In this document: positions 1-8,626 of the stretch, one piece after another
Numbering within the stretch: position 1 is the stretch's first letter
How the letters are laid out: every line of letters starts with the position of its first letter
Source of the DNA: Halosimplex salinum
Lineage (GTDB): Archaea; Halobacteriota; Halobacteria; Halobacteriales; Haloarculaceae
DNA length: 64,000 bases
Assembly (NCBI RefSeq): GCF_003730195.1
Contig: NZ_QWGG01000012.1
Location: forward strand, 1-64,000
Direction of reading: 5' to 3'
The notes under the pieces: model-generated
What the model saw: the letters and a program-made list of their open reading frames with translations, nothing else
Told to the model about the DNA's origin: nothing
Database searches by the model: none
Position numbers and translations under genes: made by a program

Positions 1-127
1 TCGTTTCTCGACGACATTCCGACGACACGCACGGCGGTCGTCATTGGTCGCCTCCGAACTCCACGTCGTTTCTCGACGACATTCCGACGACACGCACGGC
101 GGTCGTCATTGGTCGCCTCCGAACTCC
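1..127. repeat. Tandem duplication of the dcd 3' end (65-bp period)
   Basis: Bases 1-62 and 66-127 are identical, separated by three bases, so the period is 65. The copy at 66-127 contains the last codons and the stop of dcd (stop complement at 106-108). The copy at 1-62 therefore carries an orphan duplicate of the same coding end, with its stop at 41-43. Because the first copy begins at base 1, more copies could lie outside the window. Perfect identity suggests a recent slippage or recombination event, or an assembly artefact at a contig edge. Confidence 0.9.
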
Positions 128-693
128 CGATCCCCCTGAATCTTCGACGCCTGCGGCCCCGACTGGTCCTGGTACTTCGACCCGCGCTCCTTCCCGTAGG
201 GGCGGTCGGCTGGCGTCTTCAGCTCGGTGAACGTCAACTGCGAGATCCGCATGCCGGGCGTGAGCGCGACGGGCGCGGTGCCGAGATTCGACAGTTCGAG
301 GGTTATATGGCCCTGAAAACCGGGATCACACAATCCTGCAGTCGCGTGCACCACGATGGCGAGACGGCCGAGCGAGGAGCGCCCCTCGACGTGGGCGATG
401 AGGTCGTCGGGGATGGCGACGCGTTCGTGGGTCGTGCCGAGGACGAAGTCGCCGGGGTGGAGGATGAACTCGTCGTCGGCGTCGACGACGGTCTCCTCGA
501 CGTACTCGTCGACCTCGTTCTCGCTGTTGGGGTGGATGCAGGGGATGTTCGCGTGCTGGAACTCCAGGAACTCCCGGCCGAGTCGGAGGTCGACGCTGGC
601 CGGCTGGATCTGGATGTCCGGGTCGTCCAGGGGGTCGATCACCAGATCCCCCTCCTCCAGGCGCCGCAGGATGTCCGCGTCCGACAGTATCAT
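106..693 (-). CDS. dcd: dCTP deaminase
   Basis: This cytosolic enzyme of pyrimidine deoxynucleotide synthesis deaminates dCTP to dUTP; some archaeal homologues also hydrolyse dUTP, which cannot be judged here. The 195-residue protein starts MILSDADIL and has the family signatures [10 protein letters not shown] near residue 32, [11 protein letters not shown] in the middle, and ITLELSN, whose Glu matches the catalytic glutamate of the family. A longer open frame runs upstream to 1254, but it is arginine-rich shadow of the next gene, and the family length of about 195 supports the ATG at 691-693. The 3' end lies in a 65-bp tandem duplication. Confidence 0.95.
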   Translation of the reverse strand: MILSDADILRRLEEGDLVIDPLDDPDIQIQPASVDLRLGREFLEFQHANIPCIHPNSENEVDEYVEETVVDADDEFILHPGDFVLGTTHERVAIPDDLIAHVEGRSSLGRLAIVVHATAGLCDPGFQGHITLELSNLGTAPVALTPGMRISQLTFTELKTPADRPYGKERGSKYQDQSGPQASKIQGDREFGGDQ

Positions 694-758
694 ACAGGTG
701 TCTCTCCGCGCGGCCGGTAAAACATCACGGTTGGCTGTGACCCCCGTCCGGCGACCGG

Positions 759-1307
759 TCAGGCGGTGGTCGCGAGTCGGATTCCGCGCCGGCCGGCGAG
801 GGCGAGGTGGAGCACGACGGCGAGGACCAGCAGACCGAGGTTCCACCAGATCGACGAGTAGTAGATCACGTCGAACGAGATGGGCTGGTTGACGAAGGGC
901 CACAGGGGTTCGATCGGGTCTGCGATGTCGGGCGCGGAGAGCATGTCCGCGAAGACGTGACTCAGCCCGCCGAGGAGGAGCCCGCCTGTGACGAACTCCG
1001 TGAGCGTCCGTCGGGTGACGCGGACCCCGTCGCTGGTCTGCCACACCTGTTCGACCCGGGGAGCGAGCAGAACGCCGGCCAGCGAGCCGACGACCAGCGC
1101 GACGCCGGCGACGAAGACGACCGTGTGCGTGACGCCGTGGTGTTCGACCGCGGGGAAGAGAACTTCGAGGACCAGATCCACGTCGGGGAGCATGACCGTC
1201 GTGAGGACGAACCCGGCGAACGCGACGGGGAGGCGGCCGTCCCAGCGGAACCACGCCGGGAGCGCGAACAGGAGCCCCATCGCGACGTGGCCCATCAGCT
1301 TGACCAT
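759..1307 (-). CDS. DUF457/YdjM-type membrane protein
   Basis: A 182-residue integral membrane protein that resembles the family annotated as membrane-bound metal-dependent hydrolase (DUF457, YdjM-like). Visible family features are the N-terminal [15 protein letters not shown] around residue 40, [10 protein letters not shown], and LSHVFADML. These His/Asp pairs would form the metal site. Several hydrophobic segments span the length. The start chosen is MVKLMGHVA (complement of 1305-1307); the frame extends 60 bases further but only with low-complexity basic residues. It lies 65 bp upstream of dcd on the same strand. The true function of the family is not established. Confidence 0.8.
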   Translation of the reverse strand: MVKLMGHVAMGLLFALPAWFRWDGRLPVAFAGFVLTTVMLPDVDLVLEVLFPAVEHHGVTHTVVFVAGVALVVGSLAGVLLAPRVEQVWQTSDGVRVTRRTLTEFVTGGLLLGGLSHVFADMLSAPDIADPIEPLWPFVNQPISFDVIYYSSIWWNLGLLVLAVVLHLALAGRRGIRLATTA

Positions 1308-1388
1308 GCCGCGGGGTGGGCCGGGGCTCCGAAAAGCGACGACCCGGCGTCTGCAGGGGGACCTCACGACGCGACCGCCCCGTCGATG

Positions 1389-2918
1389 CTATCGCGTGTC
1401 CGACGTAGGTTCGTAGACGAACCGCTCGACCCGAGCGGGGTTCGTGACCGGGTTCGCACCGTCTCCGCGGCCGGACGTCCGCCCGCCGGCGCCCGTCGCG
1501 TAGGGGCCGACGACCACGCCGGTAAATCCGCCGGCGACCTCCGTCGACAGGTACTTCGGCCGCGCGTCGGCCAGGACCTCGCCGTCGACGACGAACTCGT
1601 AGGCTTCGGTCTCGGCGTCGACACCGAGTGTGACGCGCTCGTCGACCGGGACGCTGGCCAGTTCGTCCGTCGCGTCGCCGACGGTCACCCTGACGACCGC
1701 GACCCGGTCACCGTCCGCCAGACCGACTCCGATCTCGTAGTGGTGCTCCCGGTCCATCACGAGCGCGAGACCGGCCTCCTCGCCGGGATCGGGGTCGAAG
1801 ACGAGGTCGGCGCGGACGCGGCAGTCGAAGTTCGTCTGCCGGCGACCGAGGAAGGTCACCCCCTTCTCTTCGAGCGTCTCGGGGCCGCCCCACAGAACGA
1901 GGCCGTCGTCGGTGAAATCGTAGCGCTCGCAGTCTGGCGTCCGGCGGTAGAGCCACTCGTGGTCCCGTCCGCCGGCGAAGTCGGTGTCCGTGCGTTCGAC
2001 GGGGGTCAGTTCGTCGTCCTCCGGCGACGGACCGGGCAACTCGCCGTCCAGCTCGGCCGGGATCTCCCGGTTCTCGACGACCGGCCAGCCGTCATCCCAC
2101 GAGACTGGCGCGACGAACGTCTCGCGGCCGAGGTGGTGCCAGCCGGGGAAGCCGCCGCGGGGCCGGATACCCAGACAGACCAGCCACCAGTTCCCGTCGG
2201 CGTCGGTCACCAGGTCGGCGTGGCCCGTCGCGTGGACGTCGCGATAGAAGTCGTCCCGGTGGGTGAGGACCGGGTTGTCGGGGCAAGGGTCGAACGGCCC
2301 GGTCGGTTCGTCGCTCCGCGCGACGACGGCGGAGTGGCCGGTGTGCGTCCCGCCCTCGGCGACGACGAGGTAGTACGTCCCGTCGCGTTCGTAGATGTGG
2401 GGCGCCTCCGCGTGGGGGTCCTCGTGGCCAGTCCAGACGGTCCGCCGTTCACCCAGTTCGCCGGTCTCCGGATCGATCTCGGCCTGTTCGATCCCGCGGT
2501 CGGTGTCGGTGGTGAAGTACGTGAAGTAGCAGGTGTCGCCGTCCCAGAAGAGGTCGGGGTCGATGCCGGGCGCGTCGACGTAAGTCGGCTCGGACCACTC
2601 ACCTGCGGGGTCGTCGGCGGTGACGACGAAGTGGCCGCCGCCGCTCGTGTTCGTCGAGGTCAGGTAGAACGTGCCCTCGTGGTGGCGGAGCGTCGGCGCG
2701 AATATCCCGCCGGAGTCGCGGGCCTCGCGGGTGTCCAGTTGCGACTCGCGCGTGAGCGCGTGCCCGATGGGCTCCCAGTCGACCAGGTTCTCGCTCCGGT
2801 AGAGCGGGAGGCCCGGGAAGGACTCGAAGGAACTCGTCGCGAGGTAGAACGTCTCGTCCACCCGGCAGATCGAGGGATCGGGGTGAAAGCCGGACAGGAC
2901 TGGATTCGAAGGAGTCAC
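1389..2918 (-). CDS. Glycoside hydrolase family 43 (beta-xylosidase / alpha-arabinofuranosidase type)
   Basis: About 509 residues. The N-terminal five-bladed propeller has the GH43 start [15 protein letters not shown], whose Asp is the general base, then [16 protein letters not shown], whose Glu is the likely acid, and [12 protein letters not shown]. The C-terminal third (from about residue 310) is a concanavalin-like beta-sandwich typical of beta-xylosidase C-terminal domains. No signal peptide is seen, so it probably acts on imported oligosaccharides in the cytoplasm. I chose the GTG at 2918 because it places the family motif at the N-terminus; a TTG at 2948 would add ten residues. It lies 60 bp behind a sugar phosphate isomerase, suggesting a small sugar-use operon. 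Substrate cannot be decided from sequence. Confidence 0.88.
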   Translation of the reverse strand: MTPSNPVLSGFHPDPSICRVDETFYLATSSFESFPGLPLYRSENLVDWEPIGHALTRESQLDTREARDSGGIFAPTLRHHEGTFYLTSTNTSGGGHFVVTADDPAGEWSEPTYVDAPGIDPDLFWDGDTCYFTYFTTDTDRGIEQAEIDPETGELGERRTVWTGHEDPHAEAPHIYERDGTYYLVVAEGGTHTGHSAVVARSDEPTGPFDPCPDNPVLTHRDDFYRDVHATGHADLVTDADGNWWLVCLGIRPRGGFPGWHHLGRETFVAPVSWDDGWPVVENREIPAELDGELPGPSPEDDELTPVERTDTDFAGGRDHEWLYRRTPDCERYDFTDDGLVLWGGPETLEEKGVTFLGRRQTNFDCRVRADLVFDPDPGEEAGLALVMDREHHYEIGVGLADGDRVAVVRVTVGDATDELASVPVDERVTLGVDAETEAYEFVVDGEVLADARPKYLSTEVAGGFTGVVVGPYATGAGGRTSGRGDGANPVTNPARVERFVYEPTSDTR

Positions 2919-2978
2919 GAGCGACCTGTCGACCGGATGGCTCGTCAATCCCGGGGAAAGCCCGCGGCCGGCGCGCCC

Positions 2979-3719
2979 TCAGCAGTAGTGGTCGGTGTGT
3001 TCGTCGAGCAGGAGGGAGGCGTGGGCCAGTTCGGCGACGGGGTCGACCGGTTCGTCGTTCTCGACGAGCAGCCACTCCACGTCGTTGCGTCGGGCGGCGG
3101 CGACCGTCTCGCCCACGTCGAGGTCGCCCTCGCCGAACGTGACGAACTCGCCCGCCGCGAAGTCCATATCCTTGACGTGGACGAGCGAGACGCGGTCGCC
3201 GACGTCGTCGAGCAGGTCGGCCGGATCGGTACCGCCGACGCCGGCCCAGCCCGCGTCCACCTCGAAGCGGACGTCGTCGGTCGCCGCCACGAGCGCCTCG
3301 TAGCCCGTCGTGTCGCCCAGGTCCGTGAACTCGTGGGCGTGGTTGTGGTAGTGGAGCCGCAGGCCGCGGTCCGCGAGCCTGTCGGCCCACGAGTCGAGTC
3401 GGTCGGCGGTCGCTTCGACCGCCTCGCGGCTCTCGAACGCCTCGGGGCCGATCCACATGACCACCACGTCGTCGGTGTCGAAGGACTCGCACGCGGCGAC
3501 GTGGGACGCGAGGTCCTCGTCCTCCTCCAGCCCGTCGAGGCCGGTGCCGATACTGGACACCGAGAGGCCGTGGGCGTCGAGCCGGTCGTGGACCGCCTCG
3601 CGGTCGGCGTCGGGACCGAGTTCGACGCCGTCGTAGCCGGCGCGGGCGAAGCGGTCGAGTTTCTCGGGGAGCGACTCGTCGAGAGCGCTGACGGTGAAGG
3701 GCTGGATTCCGACGTGCAT
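2979..3719 (-). CDS. Sugar phosphate isomerase/epimerase (xylose isomerase-like TIM barrel)
   Basis: 246 residues of the AP-endonuclease-2/IolE-like TIM-barrel family. Typical elements in order are MHVGIQPFTV at the start, GYDGVELGPDA on the second strand, GLRLHYHNHAHEF with metal-binding His and Glu, FEVDAGWAGVGG, and LVHVKDMDF near the metal site. Members isomerise or epimerise sugars or inositol derivatives using a divalent metal. The start at 3719 gives the usual N-terminus; a longer frame adds nine residues. It sits directly upstream of the GH43 gene on the same strand, so it probably processes a sugar released by that enzyme (inference). Confidence 0.85.
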   Translation of the reverse strand: MHVGIQPFTVSALDESLPEKLDRFARAGYDGVELGPDADREAVHDRLDAHGLSVSSIGTGLDGLEEDEDLASHVAACESFDTDDVVVMWIGPEAFESREAVEATADRLDSWADRLADRGLRLHYHNHAHEFTDLGDTTGYEALVAATDDVRFEVDAGWAGVGGTDPADLLDDVGDRVSLVHVKDMDFAAGEFVTFGEGDLDVGETVAAARRNDVEWLLVENDEPVDPVAELAHASLLLDEHTDHYC

Positions 3720-3807
3720 CGTCTCGACTGCCGCCGCGAGCGGCAAGGTCGTTTCGGCCGTCGAGGATCCGTCCGGTTCCTGCCCGCCCGTCCGCAGGCG
3801 CCAGCGC

Positions 3808-4557
3808 TCACAGAAGCACCCCCAGGGCCAGCAGCGCGCCGACGCTCCCGGCGGCGGCGCCCGCCGCTCGCGCCGGCAGGTCGTGCGCGTGGACCAGCCC
3901 GTAGGTCCAGACGTACACCTGCCAGACGACGCCGACGAGCTGGACCCCCGTCAGCGCGAGGCCCGAAACGCCGACGGTGAGCTGCCGGAACTGGGCCGCG
4001 AGCCGTTCGGTGTCCCCGGTCCCGAGGTCGGCGTTCGCGGCGAACCAGACCAGCAGTCCGGCGCCGGCGACTGCGGTCAGGAGGGACGGCACCGTCCCGT
4101 AGGCCGTGACGGCCAGCGTCTCGCTGAACGAGCCGCGACCGTTCGCTAGCTTGGCGGCGACGTAGAGCGCGATTCCGACCCCGAACCAGACGATACCGAC
4201 GCCCACGAACAGCAGGGGTAACTGGCCGCTCGCGGCCTGCCAGAACAGTTCGCCGACGTCGCGGTCGACCTCCGCCGGCAGGTCACAGCGGTCGGTCGCG
4301 TCGGGACCGCTCCCGTTCGTCGACGGCATCGCCCCCCCATCCTCGCAGAACACCTCGGGCGGTCGGTCGGGGTTGTCGATGGTCGTCGTACCAGTCATCT
4401 GCTCCGAGAGGCCGAACAGCGCGGCGCCGACGACCACGGTCAGGAGGACGGCGACGACCGCGGCGACGACGAATCCGCGGACCCCGTCCAGTGCGCTTGC
4501 GCGGCGCTCGAAGTACGAGTCCGGGTCGAACAGGAGGGCTCGGAGGGCGGCGAACAT
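3808..4557 (-). CDS. Yip1-like multi-spanning membrane protein
   Basis: 249 residues with four to five hydrophobic segments, starting [19 protein letters not shown], which resembles the cytoplasmic N-terminus of the Yip1 domain family in haloarchaea. A loop of about 70 residues after the first membrane segment carries two Cys (CEDGG and DRCDL) and probably faces outward. The function of prokaryotic Yip1 proteins is unknown. It is transcribed toward the sugar isomerase gene with an 88-bp gap. Confidence 0.7.
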   Translation of the reverse strand: MFAALRALLFDPDSYFERRASALDGVRGFVVAAVVAVLLTVVVGAALFGLSEQMTGTTTIDNPDRPPEVFCEDGGAMPSTNGSGPDATDRCDLPAEVDRDVGELFWQAASGQLPLLFVGVGIVWFGVGIALYVAAKLANGRGSFSETLAVTAYGTVPSLLTAVAGAGLLVWFAANADLGTGDTERLAAQFRQLTVGVSGLALTGVQLVGVVWQVYVWTYGLVHAHDLPARAAGAAAGSVGALLALGVLL

Positions 4558-4651
4558 GGGACGCTCCGTGTCTCGTCACCCGGGCGACAAGTACTTCGTG
4601 GTCGGGGCGGCGATGAAAAGGCAGATAGGCCGCGCCGCCATCGGGAGGGAC

Positions 4652-4990
4652 ATGAAGCAGGCCATCGTCGCCCGGGCGGACCTCGGGATGGGCGAAGGGA
4701 AACTCGCCGCGCAGGTCGCCCACGCCTCGCTCATGGCCGTCGAGGACGCCGACCGGCAGGCCAAAACCGAGTGGAAGGGGAGCGGCCAGAAGAAGGTCGT
4801 CCTCCAGGCCGACAGCGAGTCCGAACTGTTCGAACTCGCCGACAAGGCCGAGCGCGAAGGTCTCCCCCACGCCGTCGTCCGCGACGCCGGCCACACGCAA
4901 CTCGAACCCGGCACCGCCAGCGCCCTCGCCGTCGGCCCCGCCCGAGACGACCTCGTGGACAAGGTGACGGGGCACCTCTCGCTCTACTGA
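4652..4990 (+). CDS. pth2: Peptidyl-tRNA hydrolase, Pth2 type
   Basis: A 112-residue enzyme that frees tRNA from peptidyl-tRNA dropped by stalled ribosomes. The N-terminus [21 protein letters not shown] and the following QVAHASL match the Pth2 core, and the C-terminal part has the conserved [19 protein letters not shown]. Length agrees with archaeal Pth2 (about 112-120). A GGGAGGG stretch a few bases before the ATG may be a ribosome-binding site. The open frame upstream is antisense to the Yip1 gene and was not used. A stem-loop repeat element starts 14 bp after the stop. Confidence 0.95.
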   Translation: MKQAIVARADLGMGEGKLAAQVAHASLMAVEDADRQAKTEWKGSGQKKVVLQADSESELFELADKAEREGLPHAVVRDAGHTQLEPGTASALAVGPARDDLVDKVTGHLSLY

Positions 4991-5003
4991 AACCATCTCG
5001 TTT

Positions 5004-5085
5004 CCATCTTTTTCCCGCTCGGGTGTCCTCGGCGCGCTCCGCGCGCCTGCGGGCACCCTCGCGGCAAAAACATGGGTGAAAAAGG
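5004..5085 (+). repeat. Stem-loop intergenic repeat element, copy A
   Basis: Order: CCATCTTTTTCCCG (5004-5017), a G+C-rich stem-loop whose core GGCGCGC-TCC-GCGCGCC at 5031-5047 is a perfect hairpin, then GGCAAAAACATGGGTGAAAA (5063-5082) followed by AGG. The same two flanking words with a different hairpin between them occur on the other strand at 31163-31225. It starts 14 bp after the pth2 stop. The T-run may act as an archaeal terminator. Confidence 0.8.
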
Positions 5086-5341
5086 GCCGGACGACTCGCT
5101 CCCTCCGGTCGCTCGCGTCCGGGGAACCGCGCCTCACTGCGTTCGGCGCGGACGGTACCGTTTCGCGCCGCTCCGCTCGGCGCGGACGAGACAGCAACCG
5201 TCGCAACCCCCGGGCCGCAACCGCCAGGGCTCCGGGCCGCAACCGCAACGGCACCGCGACCGTGACCGCAACGGCACCCGCAACCGCGGCGGCCCGGAAC
5301 CGGCCGACCGCGACAGCCCGACTTCTACCCGCACAAAAGGG

Positions 5342-5348
5342 TTATATA
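5342..5348 (+). promoter_or_regulatory. psmA TATA box
   Basis: TTATATA in an A+T-rich island inside G+C-rich DNA. Transcription would start near 5372, giving a short leader of about 25 bases before the psmA ATG at 5398. Confidence 0.65.
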
Positions 5349-5397
5349 CGTAAGTCCCTAACCTAATGTTAGTCACGCAGACTCAGTGACGCACACT

Positions 5398-6138
5398 ATG
5401 CAGGATCAAAACCAGCAGGCGTACGACCGCGGGATGACGATCTTCTCCCCGGACGGACGTCTCTATCAGGTCGAGTACGCTCGTGAGGCAATCAAACGCG
5501 GAACCGCGAGCGTCGGCGTTCGGACCGCCGACGGCGTGGTGCTCGCGGCCGACCGTCAGGTGCGCTCACCGCTCGTCGAGGAACAGAGCATCGAGAAACT
5601 CCACCGCATCGACGACCACATCGCGGTCGCGAGCGCGGGCCACGTCGCCGACGCGCGACAGCTCGTCGACTTCGCCCGCGAGCAGGCGCAGGTCAACCGT
5701 CTCCGCTACGACGAGCCGATCGGCGTCGAGGCGCTCGCCAAGGAAGTCACCGACTACATCCAGCGCTACACCCAGAGCGGCGGCGTCCGCCCGTTCGGTG
5801 TCGCACTGGCCATGGGCGGCGTCGACCCCGACGGCACGCCGAAGCTCTTCGAGACCGACCCATCGGGGACGCCCTACGAGTGGAAGGCGACCGCCATCGG
5901 CGGCGAGCGCGAGACGCTCCAGGGCTTCCTCGAAGACGAGTACCGCGGCGATCTAGACCTGGACGCGGGGGTCTCCCTCGCGCTCCGGGCGCTCGCCCAG
6001 AGCAACGAGGACATCGACCCCGGAGCGGTCGAAGTGACCGTGATCGACAGCGAAACCCACAGCGTCCGCTCGCTGGACGCCGAGGAGATCGCGTCGCATC
6101 TCGACGAACTGGACACCGGAGGTGAGGCCGATGAGTAG
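5398..6138 (+). CDS. psmA: Proteasome subunit alpha
   Basis: 246 residues forming the outer heptameric rings of the archaeal 20S proteasome, which gate substrate entry and dock the PAN/Cdc48 ATPases. The family N-terminus YDRGMTIFSPDGRLYQVEYA is intact, as are GTASVGVR and the DRQVRSPL segment. I used the ATG at 5398; an in-frame GTG four codons upstream is possible. Its stop codon overlaps psmB by eight bases, so the two ring subunits are probably made from one mRNA with coupled translation. Confidence 0.96.
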   Translation: MQDQNQQAYDRGMTIFSPDGRLYQVEYAREAIKRGTASVGVRTADGVVLAADRQVRSPLVEEQSIEKLHRIDDHIAVASAGHVADARQLVDFAREQAQVNRLRYDEPIGVEALAKEVTDYIQRYTQSGGVRPFGVALAMGGVDPDGTPKLFETDPSGTPYEWKATAIGGERETLQGFLEDEYRGDLDLDAGVSLALRALAQSNEDIDPGAVEVTVIDSETHSVRSLDAEEIASHLDELDTGGEADE

Positions 6139-6862
6139 ATTCACCGACCCGCTGACCGGCGCCGACGCCGTCGGCGACCCGACCGCACCCGAACTCGCCA
6201 GCGGATTCGAGACCGACTCGAACGCCGCACAGGACCGGGACGAGGGAGCCGTCAACAAGACGGGGACGACCACGATCGGTATCGCGACCGAGGAGGGCGT
6301 CGTCGTCGCGACGGACATGCGCGCCTCGCTCGGAGGCCGTTTCGTCTCGAACAAGTCCGTCCAGAAGGTCGAACAGATCCACCCGACCGGCGTGCTCACG
6401 CTCGTCGGCTCGGTCGGCGGCGCGCAGTCGTTCATCCGCACGCTCCGCTCGGAGGCCGAACTCTACGAGGTCCGCAAGGGCGAACCGATGAGCATGCACG
6501 CGCTGGCGACGCTCGCGGGCAACTTCGCCCGCGGCGGCCCGTTCTTCGCGATCAACCCGATCCTCGGCGGGATCGACGAAGACGGCGGCCACGTCTACAG
6601 CATCGACCCGGCCGGCGGCGTCATGGAAGACGACTACACCGTCACCGGGTCGGGGATGCAGCTCGCCCACGGGACGCTCGAGGGCCAGTACGACCGCGAG
6701 ATGAGCCTCGCCGACGCTCGCGACCTGGCAGTGCGCGCCATCGAGGCCGCCACCGAGCGCGACACCGGCTCCGGGAACGGCGTCTACGTCGCAGAAGTCA
6801 CCGAGGAGGGCGTCGACATCGAAGGCTTCGACGAGACGGACGACGCGGTCGCGTCGCGGTAG
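6131..6862 (+). CDS. psmB: Proteasome subunit beta (proteolytic)
   Basis: 243 residues. It forms the inner catalytic rings of the 20S proteasome. A 45-residue propeptide precedes the autocatalytic site: the chain would be cut after Gly45 to expose Thr46 (TTTIGIATEEGVV), the N-terminal nucleophile. The later GGAQS, ARGGPFF and SGMQLAHG segments fit the family. ATG at 6131 overlaps the end of psmA. The propeptide is acidic and long compared with non-halophiles. Confidence 0.96.
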   Translation: MSRFTDPLTGADAVGDPTAPELASGFETDSNAAQDRDEGAVNKTGTTTIGIATEEGVVVATDMRASLGGRFVSNKSVQKVEQIHPTGVLTLVGSVGGAQSFIRTLRSEAELYEVRKGEPMSMHALATLAGNFARGGPFFAINPILGGIDEDGGHVYSIDPAGGVMEDDYTVTGSGMQLAHGTLEGQYDREMSLADARDLAVRAIEAATERDTGSGNGVYVAEVTEEGVDIEGFDETDDAVASR

Positions 6863-6871
6863 ACGCGACCG

Positions 6872-7144
6872 TCAGTTGTTGAGGTAGTAGACCTGTTTTC
6901 GGGCGTCGTGGAAACTGTACCGAGAGCCCACGAGTTCGGACTCTTCGAGGCGATTCAGCGCGTAGCGGACGGTCCGGTCGGGCAGCAGCGATTCCTCGGC
7001 CAGCTTGCCCTGCGAGAGCGGCGCGTCCGTCTCCAGTACCTTCGCGACGAGCTTCGCGCTCGGCGGGAGTTCGCGGAGGCGCTCGCGGAACTCGGTCTCA
7101 CCCAGTGGCTCCTCCGCCGCGACGTCGTCTATGGTCGTGCTCAT
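6872..7144 (-). CDS. Winged-helix transcriptional regulator (MarR-like)
   Basis: A 90-residue protein consisting of little more than one winged helix-turn-helix. ETDAPLSQGKLAEESLLPDR fits helix-turn-helix segments and TVRYALNRLEESELVGSR the recognition helix and wing start. Such short MarR/TrmB-like proteins are common haloarchaeal regulators. It converges on psmB with a 9-bp gap and is divergent from the PPOX gene. The A+T-rich palindrome at 7182-7213 in its upstream region is a plausible autoregulatory operator (inference). Confidence 0.8.
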   Translation of the reverse strand: MSTTIDDVAAEEPLGETEFRERLRELPPSAKLVAKVLETDAPLSQGKLAEESLLPDRTVRYALNRLEESELVGSRYSFHDARKQVYYLNN

Positions 7145-7181
7145 ATCACCCTCTCTCTGGAGACGACTGGTAAACGTTGGC

Positions 7182-7213
7182 TATATGGATGACCAAATTA
7201 TCCAAACCATATA
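7182..7213. promoter_or_regulatory. Palindromic operator/promoter upstream of the winged-helix gene
   Basis: Perfect inverted arms TATATGG (7182-7188) and CCATATA (7207-7213), with a second nested pair GGAT/ATCC inside. The arms look like TATA boxes for both directions. The site lies about 40 bp before the winged-helix gene start at 7144 and 126 bp before the PPOX start, so it could bind a dimeric repressor over the promoters. Confidence 0.55.
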
Positions 7214-7338
7214 AGGGCCCCTAGTATTTCTGCCGATAGCTGGAAGAGATCGCTACAGAGCGCCCGTTTCGGCGGTTTCTCCCCGCTCGTCCTGTCACTG
7301 TCCAGAATGTTTTCGGCGCTGGGGGGCGTAGTTCCGGT

Positions 7339-7740
7339 ATGACGTCGATCCCGGACTCGCATCACGACCTGTTCGAACAGCAGACGTTCGCCCACTTCGC
7401 GACGCTCACGCCGGAGGGGTTCCCGCACGTCACGCCGGTGTGGGTGGACTACGACCCCGAGGCCGACCGGGTGTTGATCAACACGGCACGCGGCCGTCAG
7501 AAGGAGCGCAACGTCGCTCGCAACCCGAAGGTCGGGGTGAGCATGATCGACCCGCACGACCCCTATCGGTACTGCTCGGTCGTGGGCGTGGTGACGGCGC
7601 TGACCGAGGAGGGCGCCGAGGACCACATCGACGAGCTCGCCGGGCGCTACATGGGCGTCGACGAGTACCCGAACTACGAGAGCGACCCGGGACAGCGCGT
7701 CATCGTCGAGATCCGTCCGGAGGAAGTCCACACGTCCTGA
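7339..7740 (+). CDS. PPOX-class F420-dependent oxidoreductase
   Basis: A 133-residue single-domain split-barrel flavin/deazaflavin-binding protein. The pattern AHFATLTPEGFPHVTPVWVD, then INTARGRQKERNVARNPKVG and a C-terminal IRPEEVHT, matches the pyridoxamine 5'-phosphate oxidase-like family that in haloarchaea is usually annotated as F420-dependent. It would reduce a small substrate in the cytoplasm; which one is unknown. A methyltransferase gene follows after about 100 bp on the same strand. Confidence 0.85.
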   Translation: MTSIPDSHHDLFEQQTFAHFATLTPEGFPHVTPVWVDYDPEADRVLINTARGRQKERNVARNPKVGVSMIDPHDPYRYCSVVGVVTALTEEGAEDHIDELAGRYMGVDEYPNYESDPGQRVIVEIRPEEVHTS

Positions 7741-7836
7741 CCGGTCGCTCCCGGTTCGAGCGGAGCCCGGATCTGCTGGCGGACGGAGCGGACTTTCAGT
7801 ACTCTTTTGTTCCCCGACTGGCCAAACTTCGGTATC

Positions 7837-8547
7837 GTGAAGGGTCAGGAGTGGTACCAGCAGGAGACCGTCGTCGAGTCCTACGAGGACAAACGCTTCT
7901 CCCGCGGCGGGGGCCGCCTCACCGACCGACTGGAGAAAGCCGCGGTGTTCGAGTCGCTCGCGCCGGTGGAGGACAAGAAGATCCTCGAGATCGCCTGTGG
8001 CACCGGCCGGTTCTCGGTGATGCTCGCCGAGCGCGGCGCGGATATGGTCGGCCTCGACATCTCGGCCCCGATGCTCGGCGAGGGTCGCGACAAGGCCCGA
8101 CGGACGGGCGTCGACGACCACATGGAGTTCATGCGCGGTGACGCCGCGCGGCTCCCGTTCCCGGACGACCACTTCGACTCCGTGTTCGCCATCCGCTTTT
8201 TCCACCTCGTGGACGAGCCGGAAGCGTACCTCCGCGAGATGGCTCGCGTCTCGAAGGGGCAGGTCGTCTTCGAGACGTACAACCGCTTCTCCGGCCGGTC
8301 GCTGTACAACTGGGCGCTCCCGATGGGGTCGCGTCTCTACTCGCGGTCCGAGGTCGATAGCATGATCGAGGCGGCCGACCTGCGGCTGACCGGCGAGACC
8401 CACGAGTTCGTCGTCCCGTTCGGCCTCTACCGGAAGCTCCCGGGCAGTGTCGCGCGGGCCTTCCGCACGGTCGAGGAGACGATCGACCGCACGTCGCTGG
8501 GCGACCGCCTGGCCTCTATCTCCTACTGGAACGCCACCGTCGAGTGA
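7837..8547 (+). CDS. Class I SAM-dependent methyltransferase
   Basis: About 236 residues with a Rossmann fold. ILEIACGTGRFSVMLAERG is motif I, GLDISAPML carries the acidic residue that binds the SAM ribose, GDAARLPFPDDHFDSVF and FFHLVDEP are motifs II and III of the Methyltransf_11 type. The C-terminal half is family-specific and could bind the acceptor. I chose the GTG at 7837 (VKGQEWYQQETVV); a TTG at 7807 would add ten residues without conserved character. Substrate unknown, possibly a lipid or quinone. Confidence 0.82.
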   Translation: MKGQEWYQQETVVESYEDKRFSRGGGRLTDRLEKAAVFESLAPVEDKKILEIACGTGRFSVMLAERGADMVGLDISAPMLGEGRDKARRTGVDDHMEFMRGDAARLPFPDDHFDSVFAIRFFHLVDEPEAYLREMARVSKGQVVFETYNRFSGRSLYNWALPMGSRLYSRSEVDSMIEAADLRLTGETHEFVVPFGLYRKLPGSVARAFRTVEETIDRTSLGDRLASISYWNATVE

Positions 8548-8595
8548 CCGGTTCGCCGGGTCGGTACCCCCGACAGCGCTCGCTCGTCCCACGAC

Positions 8596-8602
8596 TTTTA
8601 TA
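8596..8602 (+). promoter_or_regulatory. TATA box for the family 2 glycosyltransferase
   Basis: TTTTATA ending 25 bases before the ATG at 8627. This is the normal TATA-to-start distance, so the transcript is probably leaderless. Confidence 0.65.
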
Positions 8603-8626
8603 CGCGTCGAGTCTGCTACGGAGAGT

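Larger units (their letters stand above)
4991..5397 (+). other. Gap between pth2 and psmA: repeat element plus psmA promoter
   Basis: No convincing gene. The first 100 bases hold a stem-loop repeat element. Bases 5200-5320 are a low-complexity run in which CGCAACC/CGCAACGGC-like words recur. The last 60 bases are A+T-rich and carry the psmA promoter. Reading frames here give only arginine-rich peptides. Confidence 0.7.

Noticed and set aside
807-3980. A 1057-codon plus-strand open frame across the DUF457-like, GH43 and isomerase genes
   Set aside because: It is antisense shadow: the minus-strand genes have recognised motifs, while this frame gives only Val/Asp/Gly/Arg low complexity caused by high G+C codon bias.
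5072-5366. Short plus-strand ORFs beginning ATGGGTGAAAAAGG after pth2
   Set aside because: The ATG lies inside the repeat element's conserved end and the peptide is arginine/proline-rich without similarity.
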